Positions 54,848 to 62,718 of a stretch of 64,000 nt of DNA are shown here, in pieces. Origin of the DNA: Thalassotalea ponticola. GTDB taxonomy: Bacteria > Pseudomonadota > Gammaproteobacteria > Enterobacterales > Alteromonadaceae. Below the pieces are notes generated by a model that saw nothing but the letters and a program-made list of their open reading frames with translations, did not search any database and had not been told where the DNA came from. The translations under genes and the position numbers were made by a program. The DNA is taken from the NCBI RefSeq assembly GCF_041379045.1, contig NZ_CP166871.1, positions 1,984,001-2,048,000 of the forward strand, written 5' to 3'. The first letter of the stretch is position 1. Each line of letters starts with the position of its first letter.

Positions 54848-56038
54848 TTAGAAAGTTGTACGATCACTTTGATGTTTCCAGTTTTTGAACGTCTCAACAA
54901 GTTGCTCATAGGTTTGAACATGCAAAGCCGATAAATGTCTTATGGACTCGATGCGTTGAGCGACTTGTTCAGGTAACGGATAGAATATCGCAATAAGAGC
55001 TTTAGTATCGCTACCGCCATATTGCTGGCTCAAACTATCTAATTTGGACATCGCTTCTTGCCCTGAAGACACTGAATTTTCCCAATTGGCTGTTTTTGCT
55101 TCTACTATCATCATGTGATTATTGTGTAATAAAACAACGTCCAGTTCGTTTTGAACCGACGATATCTCACCATCATCGCTAATTAGCTTACCCGTCACGT
55201 TGAGGGCAACCTCTTCTACCTGTGCTTCTATCGCGGCTAGATAAATCAACTCTTCAAACCAACCACCACCAATGTACCGAGCAACTTCAGGTGAATCAAA
55301 TGTAATCGACGTATCGGTATATTGGATTAGTCCTTGGTACTCAAGAATGGCAAACAATTCTGCAACCGTGCCGCGAGGTGTATTCGCCAACGGCACCATT
55401 GGCTGAAAATACGACGGCCGATTAAAGCAAGACTTCTGAGCCAAATGGTTTATTAAGCTTATGAGTTTTGGGTACTCTGTCGCTAACTGTAATATAGATT
55501 TAGTAATTGACGCTCTTGCTTGCACGTCATCGTCGCAACTGGTACCGGTTTTTTTTTGAAGCTGGAACATATTGAGGTAAAGGTAATCATCTATCGTCAT
55601 GACCGAACTGGTATCAACGTTTTTGAGCTTATCTGAGTCAGACAAGAAAATGATTTGGTTACTGTTTGCGGCGACATAAATAGCTAAGCTATTTTCGCTA
55701 GGATCATCAAACTGGCGAACAAACGCAAATGACATCGGCTTTGTACCACACGTTGCATTTAAAATAACTTGCTGGCCAGGATAAAAAGCCTGAATATTGT
55801 CAAATAACTCTTTGGCTTTATAGCGTAATGAATAGTAGTCATTAGCATCAGGGCAAGAGAAAATCTCTACGTCATCAATATCATTGCGTTTATAAAATTG
55901 CTTTAAGTGCTGAGCTTTACCCACAAAATCATTACCAGCAACAACCAAATAGATTTTTTGAACCGACGGTTTCATCGCCAAAATGGGGATGGTATTGGGG
56001 ATTGTTTGTGCCGATAAAAGATTGATATGTATAGTCAT
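54848..56038 (-). CDS. Card1/Can2-type CARF nuclease (DUF1887 family), copy B
   Basis: 396 aa, full-length paralogue of the protein at 33043-34230. The CARF domain carries NATCGTKPMS (94-103), with Cys for Gly in the ligand loop compared with copy A. The nuclease half starts GGGWFEEL and keeps D300 and E313-A-K315 (NELDVVLL...VEAKT), so it should be active. It is a separate transcription unit upstream of the cas operon with its own terminator. The transposon inserted about 220 bases upstream of its start, in its likely promoter region. Confidence 0.9.
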   Translation of the reverse strand: MTIHINLLSAQTIPNTIPILAMKPSVQKIYLVVAGNDFVGKAQHLKQFYKRNDIDDVEIFSCPDANDYYSLRYKAKELFDNIQAFYPGQQVILNATCGTKPMSFAFVRQFDDPSENSLAIYVAANSNQIIFLSDSDKLKNVDTSSVMTIDDYLYLNMFQLQKKTGTSCDDDVQARASITKSILQLATEYPKLISLINHLAQKSCFNRPSYFQPMVPLANTPRGTVAELFAILEYQGLIQYTDTSITFDSPEVARYIGGGWFEELIYLAAIEAQVEEVALNVTGKLISDDGEISSVQNELDVVLLHNNHMMIVEAKTANWENSVSSGQEAMSKLDSLSQQYGGSDTKALIAIFYPLPEQVAQRIESIRHLSALHVQTYEQLVETFKNWKHQSDRTTF

Positions 56039-56250
56039 TTTTTCTCATTTAAGTACTGTTTACAACAAACATACAATACTCAAATTACATAAGCAAGACG
56101 TTGATATGGGAGTAGTCTTACCCCTTGAACGCGCGCAACATTTCCACTCCCTAATGAATTTTTCAAATTATAACAATATGTTAAAAAATAGGGTTATAAA
56201 AGAAACCAAAATACCCAACGTTGTTGAACTTTGTTTTAATGACATACTGT

Positions 56251-56258
56251 AAGAACAT
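56251..56258. repeat. Left 8-bp target-site duplication AAGAACAT
   Basis: Exact match to 59414-59421 on the other side of the transposon. Eight bases is the length made by IS1595-family transposases. Confidence 0.85.
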
Positions 56259-56278
56259 GGCTATATTAGCGTTAATTA
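56259..56278 (+). repeat. Left terminal inverted repeat of transposon
   Basis: GGCTATATTAGCGTTAATTA, reverse complement of 59394-59413 with no mismatch. Confidence 0.9.
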
Positions 56279-56336
56279 TGGATCACGTAAATTGGTCTAT
56301 AATATACTGTACTTTTTAGCCACTTAATGACTCGAA

Positions 56337-57350
56337 ATGAAGCTCAACCTTTTCACTCAGCTCCTCAGAGAAGTTCCCAAGCTAACAAACAATCAAAAGC
56401 ACTTACTTCAACACCGTTTAAATGATGAGATTAATCGTGGAGGAATTAGCCTCCTAATTGATAAATGCAAAGGTGATGACATCCTTTGCCCTCACTGCGA
56501 TTGCGAGCATGTGCAGCGCTATGGCAGTGCTTCTGGGCTACAGCGTTACAAATGCAAAGCTTGCCTAAAAACCTTTAACGCGTTAACCAAAACGCCATTG
56601 GCGCGCTTGAGAAAGCGCAGTCTATGGGAAAAAAATTTGGATTGTATGTTTGATGCTCTTCCTCTTTGGCGCGTGGCTGAGATACTAGATGTTGCTGTAA
56701 GTACAGCATTTAGGTGGCGACATCGATTTCTGGCTGGGCCAACACATGATAAAACTAGTGAAGTCGCTGGAATAGTTGAGTGTGACGAAACATTTTTTCT
56801 TGAATCTTTTAAAGGAAATCAAACCATTCATGACCGTCCGGCCAGGAAGCGAGGCGGTCTCGGCAACAAAAAATTTCGAGATGATCAAGTACCTGTCTTA
56901 ATCGTGCGCGATAGAAATGGAGGGCTTACAGACTTTGTTCTCGATGCGCCAAACAATCAAGAAATACACGGGGCGCTAGAGCCAATTATCACCGATGAAT
57001 CAATCCTCTGCACCGATGGAAGCCAAGTTTATAAGTCATTCGCCAAAGCTCATGGTATTAAACACTACAGAAGTATTACCTCTCAGGGGACTCGTGTTAT
57101 AAAGCGCGTATATCACATCCAGAATGTTAACAATTACATGTCTAGGTTAAAAACGTGGATGGCGCGGTTTCATGGAGTTGGTACTGCCTATTTGCATCAA
57201 TACCTGGGTTGGATGCGTGCTCTTGAGCATTCACCAACAGGAGCTGATTTTTCATTAGAAATGTTGCTCAACGCCGCTTTTAAGTGTGAATATGTCCCGA
57301 TAAACAACAAGAAGAGTGAGGATGACGACGGTTGCGTGTTCGCTTTTTAA
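56337..57350 (+). CDS. IS1595-family (ISXO2-like) transposase
   Basis: 337 aa. The N-terminal zinc ribbon (CPHCDCEHVQRYG...KCKACLKTF) is typical of this family. A helix-turn-helix region follows (RVAEILDVAVSTAFRWRHRF). The catalytic domain contains VECDETFF, LCTDGSQVYKSF and the NVNNYMSRLKTWM segment that replaces the usual Glu region in IS1595 proteins. It appears complete and is preceded by the left inverted repeat at 58-78 bases. The acidic tail ends DDDGCVFAF. Confidence 0.92.
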   Translation: MKLNLFTQLLREVPKLTNNQKHLLQHRLNDEINRGGISLLIDKCKGDDILCPHCDCEHVQRYGSASGLQRYKCKACLKTFNALTKTPLARLRKRSLWEKNLDCMFDALPLWRVAEILDVAVSTAFRWRHRFLAGPTHDKTSEVAGIVECDETFFLESFKGNQTIHDRPARKRGGLGNKKFRDDQVPVLIVRDRNGGLTDFVLDAPNNQEIHGALEPIITDESILCTDGSQVYKSFAKAHGIKHYRSITSQGTRVIKRVYHIQNVNNYMSRLKTWMARFHGVGTAYLHQYLGWMRALEHSPTGADFSLEMLLNAAFKCEYVPINNKKSEDDDGCVFAF

Positions 57351-57388
57351 AAGGGGCCAAATGACTGCTTTGTGCCAAACTCGGCCTG

Positions 57389-57402
57389 TTAGCAATTGCT
57401 AA
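57389..57402. repeat. Internal palindrome resembling transposon end
   Basis: TTAGCAATTGCTAA, followed by TATATG. On the minus strand it reads ATATTAGCAATTG, sharing TATATTAGC with the terminal repeats. It lies 39 bases after the transposase stop. Confidence 0.4.
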
Positions 57403-57471
57403 TATATGATGATTTCGTCATGTCAACGCTGCCAGCAAAGGCGAGCAATTTATTTCGAATCCTCCCATATC

Positions 57472-58005
57472 TTATATCGGCGATTTGACTAGCTTTGTTA
57501 AGTCTCTTTTCGCTATACTGCTTATCAACTCGGGAAGTTGAAATGAGAAACGTTTAGCAAATTGTAAGTGGTTATAATAGATACTATCCTTTTCTGGGTT
57601 ATACCCGCCCCCTACAATCGAACGGCCATTCTTAATAGCAAGAGATGAAAAAGCCAAACTCGACGCATGGGAATAACCGTTATAAAAATCTTTCGCTTTT
57701 TTAAGCCAAATAGAACCTTGTATTAAACCAACAGTATCAGAATTATTCACTACTATATCAATAGCATTATGTGGTGAAGCTGATTTATCTTTCGAACAAT
57801 ATGCATCATAAAAATTGATAAATCTCTCTTGGTTTCCTCTACCAACTTTAACTTTTGTATCTGCGGTTAATAACATACACATTGCTAGAGCCTCATAAGA
57901 AATTCTGTATGTATTTCCAGCGGCATTGACAAAACCTTCAGTAAGTAACCGAAGTCCGGAAATTTGAGATTCAAAGCAAAGAAAAAGATATTCTCTTACC
58001 CACAA
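57472..58005 (-). pseudogene. 5'-truncated passenger gene, unknown function
   Basis: The reading frame is open from 58170 to the stop at 57472 (232 codons), but no ATG, GTG or TTG occurs before a TTG at 58005, so the original start seems lost. The translated part is helical (QISGLRLLTEGFVNAAGN, LAMCMLLTADTKVKVG, FYNGYSHASSLAFSSLAI). The upstream in-frame part also looks like protein (VKEFVRRFSEDISEVINNF). The family is not recognised. It is AT-rich compared with the transposase. It is either a remnant or a gene with an unusual start. Confidence 0.45.
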
Positions 58006-58154
58006 TGTTGATTCAGTCGAATCACTATATTCATTCTCAAAGATTTTCTCAGATCTTTCAAAATTATTAATTACCTCTGATATATCTTCACTGAACCTAC
58101 GGACAAATTCTTTAACACTCCTATCATTAATAATTATTTCTCGGATTTTGATGT

Positions 58155-58358
58155 TTGTCTCCCTGTAGAGTTAACGCCTCAATATGGAGCGTATTAAGCT
58201 TGGCTAAAATTAGCGACGAAGGAGCTTTATTCAAATTTCCGTTCCTCGCTCGTAACGACCGTAGACCGCTACGTCAATTCATCAACAACTTACGCTATAT
58301 CGCCAACCGGCGCAAACGTGCCATCCTGAGTTATTGGTGTGAATCAATGAAAACATGA
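58155..58358 (+). CDS. Possible small ORF or remnant, 67 aa
   Basis: The frame contains LSLAKISDEGALFKFPFLARN and RQFINNLRYIANRRKRAILSYW, which reads like a real basic protein or a gene fragment. The start (TTG) is weak with no good ribosome-binding site, and the 5' part overlaps the open frame of the neighbouring minus-strand gene. Included at low confidence. Confidence 0.2.
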   Translation: MSPCRVNASIWSVLSLAKISDEGALFKFPFLARNDRRPLRQFINNLRYIANRRKRAILSYWCESMKT

Positions 58359-58387
58359 AATTAAGAAAGCAGATTTTCAGTAACGCC

Positions 58388-59143
58388 TTAAGCTAACGCG
58401 CAGCCTTGCTGAGTTACTTGCCGTGACTTATTAATTTGTTTGGCTTTCTTTTTATCTCTCACCCATAAAACTGAGCCGTTTGTTTTCTTCATTTCAAATA
58501 GATCAATCGCTTGGAATAAATCACTCAATTTTTTAAAGCCGTAATTACGTTGGTCAAAGGATGCATGATTAGAAATGTGAGTGCCAATTGGCCCTAACAT
58601 AGCCCAACCATCATCTTCTTCGACGGCCTCAATTGCTTGCCTTAACAAGTTAATTAACTTTGTGTCACTTTTGATATTCTTGGCTTGATTTTGAATGGGT
58701 AATACTTTTTCCGTCTCTTCTTCTAGGTAAAGAAAACGAGAGCAACTATTTACGAAAGCTAATGGCGCTTTTCGTTCACCAAAACCAATAACGAACTTGC
58801 CATCTGCCAATGAACGAGTTACCAGTGGAGTAAAATCGCAATCGGAGGATACTAAACAAATAACATCAATGTCTTTTGTGTACAGGACATCCATCACATC
58901 AATTACCAATGCCATATCTGTGGCATTCTTCCCCTTAGTCAGGTCAAACTGCTGAACTGGCTGTATAGCAAACTCATGCAGTACATCTTCCCAAGGCTTC
59001 AAATTTTGATTTTTCCAATTTCCATATGCCTTTCGAATATTGACCACGCCATATCTTGCTAACTCTGATAGCACTTTATCTATCTTTTTCGCTGGCGCGT
59101 TATCGGCATCAATAAATACTGCAATTTTTTCTTTATCCTTCAC
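58388..59143 (-). CDS. NYN-domain ribonuclease-like protein with C-terminal OST-HTH (LOTUS) domain
   Basis: 251 aa. I chose the GTG at 59143 because AAGGAGG lies 5 bases upstream; the frame runs 21 codons further from a TTG without support. The NYN (PIN-like) domain at about 1-140 has IAVFIDADNAP, NATDMALVIDVMDVLY and LVSSDCDFTPLVTRSL, supplying the expected aspartates. The C-terminal part (LINLLRQAIEAVEEDDGWAMLGPIGTHI ... YGFKKLSDLFQAIDLFEM) matches OST-HTH/LOTUS RNA-binding domains. It probably cleaves or binds RNA. It is a passenger of the IS1595-type transposon. Confidence 0.88.
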   Translation of the reverse strand: MKDKEKIAVFIDADNAPAKKIDKVLSELARYGVVNIRKAYGNWKNQNLKPWEDVLHEFAIQPVQQFDLTKGKNATDMALVIDVMDVLYTKDIDVICLVSSDCDFTPLVTRSLADGKFVIGFGERKAPLAFVNSCSRFLYLEEETEKVLPIQNQAKNIKSDTKLINLLRQAIEAVEEDDGWAMLGPIGTHISNHASFDQRNYGFKKLSDLFQAIDLFEMKKTNGSVLWVRDKKKAKQINKSRQVTQQGCALA

Positions 59144-59393
59144 AAATGCCTCCTTGCAACTTAACTTGTTTGTAGTTGACGAACTGTTCGCCTTTAGACT
59201 ATGCAATCAAATCAGCTAAAAGCTGAATGACTGTAGATCGCTCATTGCTGCCTGTGACGGAACCCACTAAACAACAACCCCTGATTTAGATAATAAGGAT
59301 TGACATCTATTTGTCAATCCGGAATATAAACAGGATTTGCAATTAATTATCAATTAGTTAGAACGGCTTCGTGTTATTTGTGGGAAATACCAC

Positions 59394-59413
59394 TAATTAA
59401 CGCTAATATAGCC
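59394..59413 (-). repeat. Right terminal inverted repeat of transposon
   Basis: TAATTAACGCTAATATAGCC on the plus strand, the exact inverse of the left repeat. It is followed by the target duplication AAGAACAT (59414-59421). Confidence 0.9.
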
Positions 59414-59558
59414 AAGAACATACATCATTATTCGCTAATTCAATATGAAATCTAATCTATCGCAGAAATTCTCCACTTAACAGGTCGGCATGCTATCCCT
59501 GAAGTGACTGTATTTAATTCTCCGAGTATTGTTGTTCGTCCATTCGAACAACTTGCCC

Positions 59559-59924
59559 TCATTGCCAAATCGCTTCACCATTCCCAGTAATGTTTATCAC
59601 CTTGTAACCGGTGCGCTCGTATATTTTTTGCTTTTGTGCAAGGTCAAAATAGGTTCGGTTTAGGTAGACGATATCCCTTTTTTTTAGATTAGGGCACGCT
59701 CGTTTCATTATTCTTTTCCAACTCGATAGGTCAACGGTTCTATTTAGCGATTTTGGCTGCCAAGTAGTATTCACTGGCTGTGAAAAGCGTGATGACGTAG
59801 CTGCGTAGTTCACATGTATCCCGTAACTTGTTCTGATACGGCTATTATGAAGCCAGAAGCGATATTGAGAGCTAAAAAAATAAACATGTGAAAATGGCTT
59901 GTCTTGTAAATGTTTTTGCGACAT
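59559..59924 (-). CDS. Hypothetical protein, 121 aa
   Basis: Basic and Tyr/Arg-rich (FSSQYRFWLHNSRIRTSYG), with a C-terminal segment KKRDIVYLNRTYFDLAQKQ. It lies 24 bases downstream of the DarG-like gene on the same strand, so it may belong to the same transcript. No family and no clear ribosome-binding site. A gene fragment cannot be excluded. Confidence 0.45.
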   Translation of the reverse strand: MSQKHLQDKPFSHVYFFSSQYRFWLHNSRIRTSYGIHVNYAATSSRFSQPVNTTWQPKSLNRTVDLSSWKRIMKRACPNLKKRDIVYLNRTYFDLAQKQKIYERTGYKVINITGNGEAIWQ

Positions 59925-59948
59925 TTACAAGACGAGTTACAAGGTCGC

Positions 59949-60647
59949 CTAAAACAGCGTTTGATTTGACCTTAACTGAGGAGGTGCACAAAAGTGAATT
60001 AACTTATCCAGTGTTTTTTCACCAATACCGGGTTGAGCACCAATGGCCGTAATACTGTTTACTTTTTCTAATAAAGTGGCCTGATAGATTTTGTCCCACG
60101 TTTTTTCTGTGAGGCCGATTTGTTGCCTTAATAACTCTAGCGGTTGCGTATCAATCGCTTGTTGCAATGTAGCGTATAAATCATCTTTAGCCTTGGCATC
60201 GAACTGCCATATCTCGATGTCGATATCACAATCAGCAAGGTAATGATACATCATGTCAATTATCTCTTTCTCGTCAAGCCCACCGCGCCCCGCGCCTAGT
60301 AATGGAAAAGCGACACTTGTGTACGGGCTTTTTTTATAAGTACCGACAAATTTATGTAATGCTAGCTCTACGTACTCAGGTTTGCTCGGCATTTTCCAAT
60401 TATCTTTTGTCGGTATGTTTAAAATATGCTTAAAGCCAAAACGTTCTGATGGAGCCGTATAATTCCACAATTTCCCTATCTGAATTTTCTTGCTTTTACA
60501 TAGCTCTTGGTACTTTTCAAACATTTCTGGGTAACGCAGCTTAAACTCCAAAGCAATACCTGAGCCCATCACACCTTGACAATTAACAGTATTAACTATG
60601 GTGTCGCATTTTGAGGCAAAAATATTACCTTTCTTCATTGCAATCAT
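59949..60647 (-). CDS. darG: DarG-like macrodomain antitoxin
   Basis: 232 aa. The macrodomain (about 1-150) has NIFASKCDTIVNTVNCQGVMGSGIALEF, the ADP-ribose-binding loop of DarG/TARG1-type hydrolases, and FPLLGAGRGGLDEKEI. It should remove ADP-ribose from DNA thymidines and neutralise DarT. The C-terminal about 70 residues end in a helix-hairpin-helix-like segment (IGAQPGIGEKTLDKLIHF), possibly DNA-binding. The adjacent DarT gene ends 4 bases upstream, so the two are one operon. Confidence 0.9.
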   Translation of the reverse strand: MIAMKKGNIFASKCDTIVNTVNCQGVMGSGIALEFKLRYPEMFEKYQELCKSKKIQIGKLWNYTAPSERFGFKHILNIPTKDNWKMPSKPEYVELALHKFVGTYKKSPYTSVAFPLLGAGRGGLDEKEIIDMMYHYLADCDIDIEIWQFDAKAKDDLYATLQQAIDTQPLELLRQQIGLTEKTWDKIYQATLLEKVNSITAIGAQPGIGEKTLDKLIHFCAPPQLRSNQTLF

Positions 60648-60650
60648 TAC

Positions 60651-61307
60651 TTACCCCTTAAAAAATAACGACGGTTTACACACCACCCTAATGTGGCCAA
60701 GTGAAAAGTGCTTTTCAATAATACGTTTAACGTACTCGGTTTGACAATAAATGGTGCGCAGATAGTGTTTGCCAAGACCTTGTGGCGCTGGAATCAACGC
60801 CTCAGCCATCATTTTTTGCTTGCGCTTATGGTCACACAGACCATCGTAGCACCAACTGCTTGAAAATACAGTCTTCCAATCAATCTTGAACAAATAGTTA
60901 AAATTGTGCGAATACAAAGTATCATCGCAGGCAGCATTACCGTTTGTCACAAGGATTTCATTCTGCAGCAGCAGTTCAGGGCTGTATCCAAGAATAATAA
61001 TATCTTGGCCATACTCTCGTTGTGTCTTGTACAACATGGCATTACGAGGGTTAAAATAGAACGGTACGTAGTCATGCAAGGAGCGATGAAAAAAAGGATC
61101 ACGGCGTGAACGACGATCATTAACAGTTTGGTTGCTAATGTCTTCTGTTTGAAAACTGTTACCATGGCTGTGTAATCCGTATTTTAAAATGTTTTCTAAA
61201 TTACGTATATGCGTCATATGCTTAAGCGTAGAAAACCCTGCGTTTTCTAGCGCTTTGTCTAGTAGTTCGTGGAAAGTTTCGGGGTGTAACTCTTCCGCTG
61301 TATTCAT
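60651..61307 (-). CDS. darT: DarT-like DNA ADP-ribosyltransferase toxin
   Basis: 218 aa from MNTAEELHPETFHELL, preceded by GAGG; an in-frame ATG 33 bases upstream is possible. Features of the family are the NAD-binding HMTHIRNLENILKYGLHSH, the ARTT/central segments DPFFHRSLHDYVPFYFNPRNAML, and the catalytic Glu in KMMAEALIPAP. DarT attaches ADP-ribose to thymidine in single-stranded DNA and acts as an abortive-infection toxin against phage replication. The cognate macrodomain antitoxin follows. Confidence 0.92.
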   Translation of the reverse strand: MNTAEELHPETFHELLDKALENAGFSTLKHMTHIRNLENILKYGLHSHGNSFQTEDISNQTVNDRRSRRDPFFHRSLHDYVPFYFNPRNAMLYKTQREYGQDIIILGYSPELLLQNEILVTNGNAACDDTLYSHNFNYLFKIDWKTVFSSSWCYDGLCDHKRKQKMMAEALIPAPQGLGKHYLRTIYCQTEYVKRIIEKHFSLGHIRVVCKPSLFFKG

Positions 61308-61510
61308 AGCTGCATTCCTCGCTTGTTTTGATGAATGCATTATTCCAAGAATTAGTAGCGCGTGGACTTTTCACAAACTTGTATAATTTTACTAACTCAT
61401 TAAATAACAAAACGAGCCTTGTCCTAGTGCTTAACTGACCACTTCCCCCCTCCCTTTTAAATAAACTATCTCGCTTAGTAAAAGCCCCTGCCAGTAACAG
61501 CTGACATACG

Positions 61511-61732
61511 TCAGTTCACATGATTACCTTGGGGAATCAACTCAGGAATATCTAGGTCGTCTAACTCGCCTGTATTTCTGTTCCCTCCGTGCTTTGTTAC
61601 TTTTGATGCCGAACGATTAATATCGTTTGAAATATTTTCCCATCTGAAATACCTGACGCAATAACCAAAATTTCTATTTCTCAGGTCAAAGACGTATCTT
61701 GAGTGACGCCGGTAACGAGAAGGAATGTTGAG
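61511..61732 (-). pseudogene. C-terminal fragment of an unknown gene
   Basis: An open frame of 73 codons without any start codon reads YRRHSRYVFDLRNRNFGYC ... RYFRWENISNDINRSASK and ends GELDDLDIPELIPQGNHVN-stop. It looks like a genuine protein tail whose 5' part is missing. The missing side faces the integrase remnant about 100 bases away, which has lost its own 5' part, so one deletion may have removed both. Confidence 0.4.
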
Positions 61733-61835
61733 TTATTAATTAGTGAACGAATTTGATTGTTTAGGGAATAAAATTTGGTAAGTTGAATGTCACTTTTTCA
61801 TGTTGACTGCAAAATCACTGATTATACCGAGCTGA

Positions 61836-62120
61836 TGTCAATATGGCTTAACAATCGATTACACAGAACTAACCATTAAAGATCGCCTGAAAGAAATGTG
61901 GTTAAACGAAGCAAGCCTCTCGTATCGTCCGGCATATCAGTTACGGCATACGTACGCCAGTCGCATGTTAATGGCCGGAGCCAACCCCGCTTGGCTAGCA
62001 CAACAAATGGGTCACAAAAACTGGGATATGATAAGCGCCGTTTACGCTAAATGGATTCCAGGTCAAGATCCTAACTATATTAACAAGCTTGCCGATAAAC
62101 TGGGACAAATCTCCTGTTAA
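61836..62120 (+). pseudogene. Tyrosine recombinase (integrase) C-terminal remnant
   Basis: An open frame follows a TGA at 61833 and gives about 94 residues. The catalytic end of a P4-like integrase is clear: YRPAYQLRHTYASRMLMAGA (box II Arg), LAQQMGHKNWDMISAVYAKW with the GH motif and the nucleophile Tyr. The N-terminal arm-binding and core-binding domains and the first catalytic Arg are absent. It sits about 150 bases inside the right attachment site, the usual place for the island integrase. Confidence 0.88.
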
Positions 62121-62149
62121 CTTAGTAAAAATATCCAATCATAAAAGCA

Positions 62150-62179
62150 AAAAAGCTCAGATTGTCGTCTGAGCTTTTT
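62150..62179 (+). terminator. Intrinsic terminator of the integrase remnant
   Basis: A 12-bp stem AAAAAGCTCAGA (62150-62161) pairs with TCTGAGCTTTTT (62168-62179) around a 6-base loop and ends in a T run. Confidence 0.85.
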
Positions 62180-62199
62180 TCATAATTTGGCATTTTTCT

Positions 62200-62217
62200 T
62201 GTCCCATGGATGTCCCA
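62200..62217. repeat. Right arm-type repeat pair TGTCCCA/TGTCCCA
   Basis: Two copies (62200-62206 and 62211-62217) start 11 bases apart, after CATTTTTC. Motif and spacing are as at the left end (20728-20745). Probable integrase arm sites. Confidence 0.55.
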
Positions 62218-62263
62218 TGACACAAAATAAAAACAAATAAGCTTACTTTTCAGTAATTTGCAT

Positions 62264-62590
62264 CTAGAAAGGCATTTTCATGCCAGGTGGCATTTGCATT
62301 CCACCAGTAACGGCTGCCATTTTTTCTTTCGACGTTTCTTCAACACGACGCACTGCGTCATTAAATGCCGCGGCAACTAAATCTTCAATCATGTCTTTGT
62401 CGTCTTCCATCAAACTTTCGTCGATTTCGATACGACGAACGTTGTGGCTACCGGTCATTGTCACTTTAACCATGCCTGCGCCTGATTCGCCGATTACTTC
62501 CATTTCGGCAATTTCTTTTTGCGCTTTTTCCATTTTCGCTTGCATTTGCTGGGCTTGCTTCATGATATTGCCCATGCCGCCTTTAAACAT
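62264..62590 (-). CDS. ybaB: Nucleoid-associated protein YbaB/EbfC
   Basis: 108 aa, the usual length, starting [20 protein letters not shown] with GGAGAAG upstream; the frame extends 12 codons further without need. Binds DNA as a tweezer-shaped dimer. The core is intact ([35 protein letters not shown]). Its last codons ([13 protein letters not shown]) form the right island attachment site, so the gene was restored on integration by the copy carried on the element. Confidence 0.95.
   Translation of the reverse strand: MFKGGMGNIMKQAQQMQAKMEKAQKEIAEMEVIGESGAGMVKVTMTGSHNVRRIEIDESLMEDDKDMIEDLVAAAFNDAVRRVEETSKEKMAAVTGGMQMPPGMKMPF
62265..62290. repeat. Right attachment site of the island (3' end of ybaB)
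   Basis: TAGAAAGGCATTTTCATGCC plus AGGTGG, differing from the left copy (20605-20630) at two positions only. It includes the functional ybaB stop codon. Confidence 0.85.
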
Positions 62591-62718
62591 TGATCTTCTC
62601 CAATACAATAAATGATGCGGTAGCATCGAATGTCTGTGGTCATTATAACTGCCCTTGCCAATAAGGTTAAGGGCAGAATCCAGATATTTTGATCTACAGT
62701 GTTCTGCGAATGTTTACA

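Larger units (their letters stand above)
56259..59413. mobile_element. IS1595-type transposon with passenger genes (3155 bp)
   Basis: It is delimited by perfect 20-bp terminal inverted repeats (56259-56278 and 59394-59413) and an 8-bp direct duplication AAGAACAT on both sides. It carries a DDE transposase (plus strand), a 5'-truncated gene and a NYN/OST-HTH gene (both minus), plus a short ORF remnant. The intact ends and duplication indicate a fairly recent insertion into the island. A shorter TIR-like palindrome just after the transposase (57389-57402) may be the old right end of a simpler IS. Confidence 0.88.
20605..62290. mobile_element. Defence genomic island integrated in the 3' end of ybaB
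   Basis: A 41.7-kb segment is bounded by duplicated ybaB 3' ends. Matching TGTCC(C/T)A repeat pairs lie inside both ends, and an integrase remnant lies 150 bp from the right end. The right copy restores an intact ybaB, and the left copy is only the terminal codons next to the old terminator. Cargo: the helicase-PIN-Clp-radical-SAM operon, type III-D-like CRISPR-Cas, a Toprim primase, SSB, a passenger transposon and DarTG. No complete integrase, relaxase or conjugation genes are seen, so it looks like an immobilised integrative element. Confidence 0.8.
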
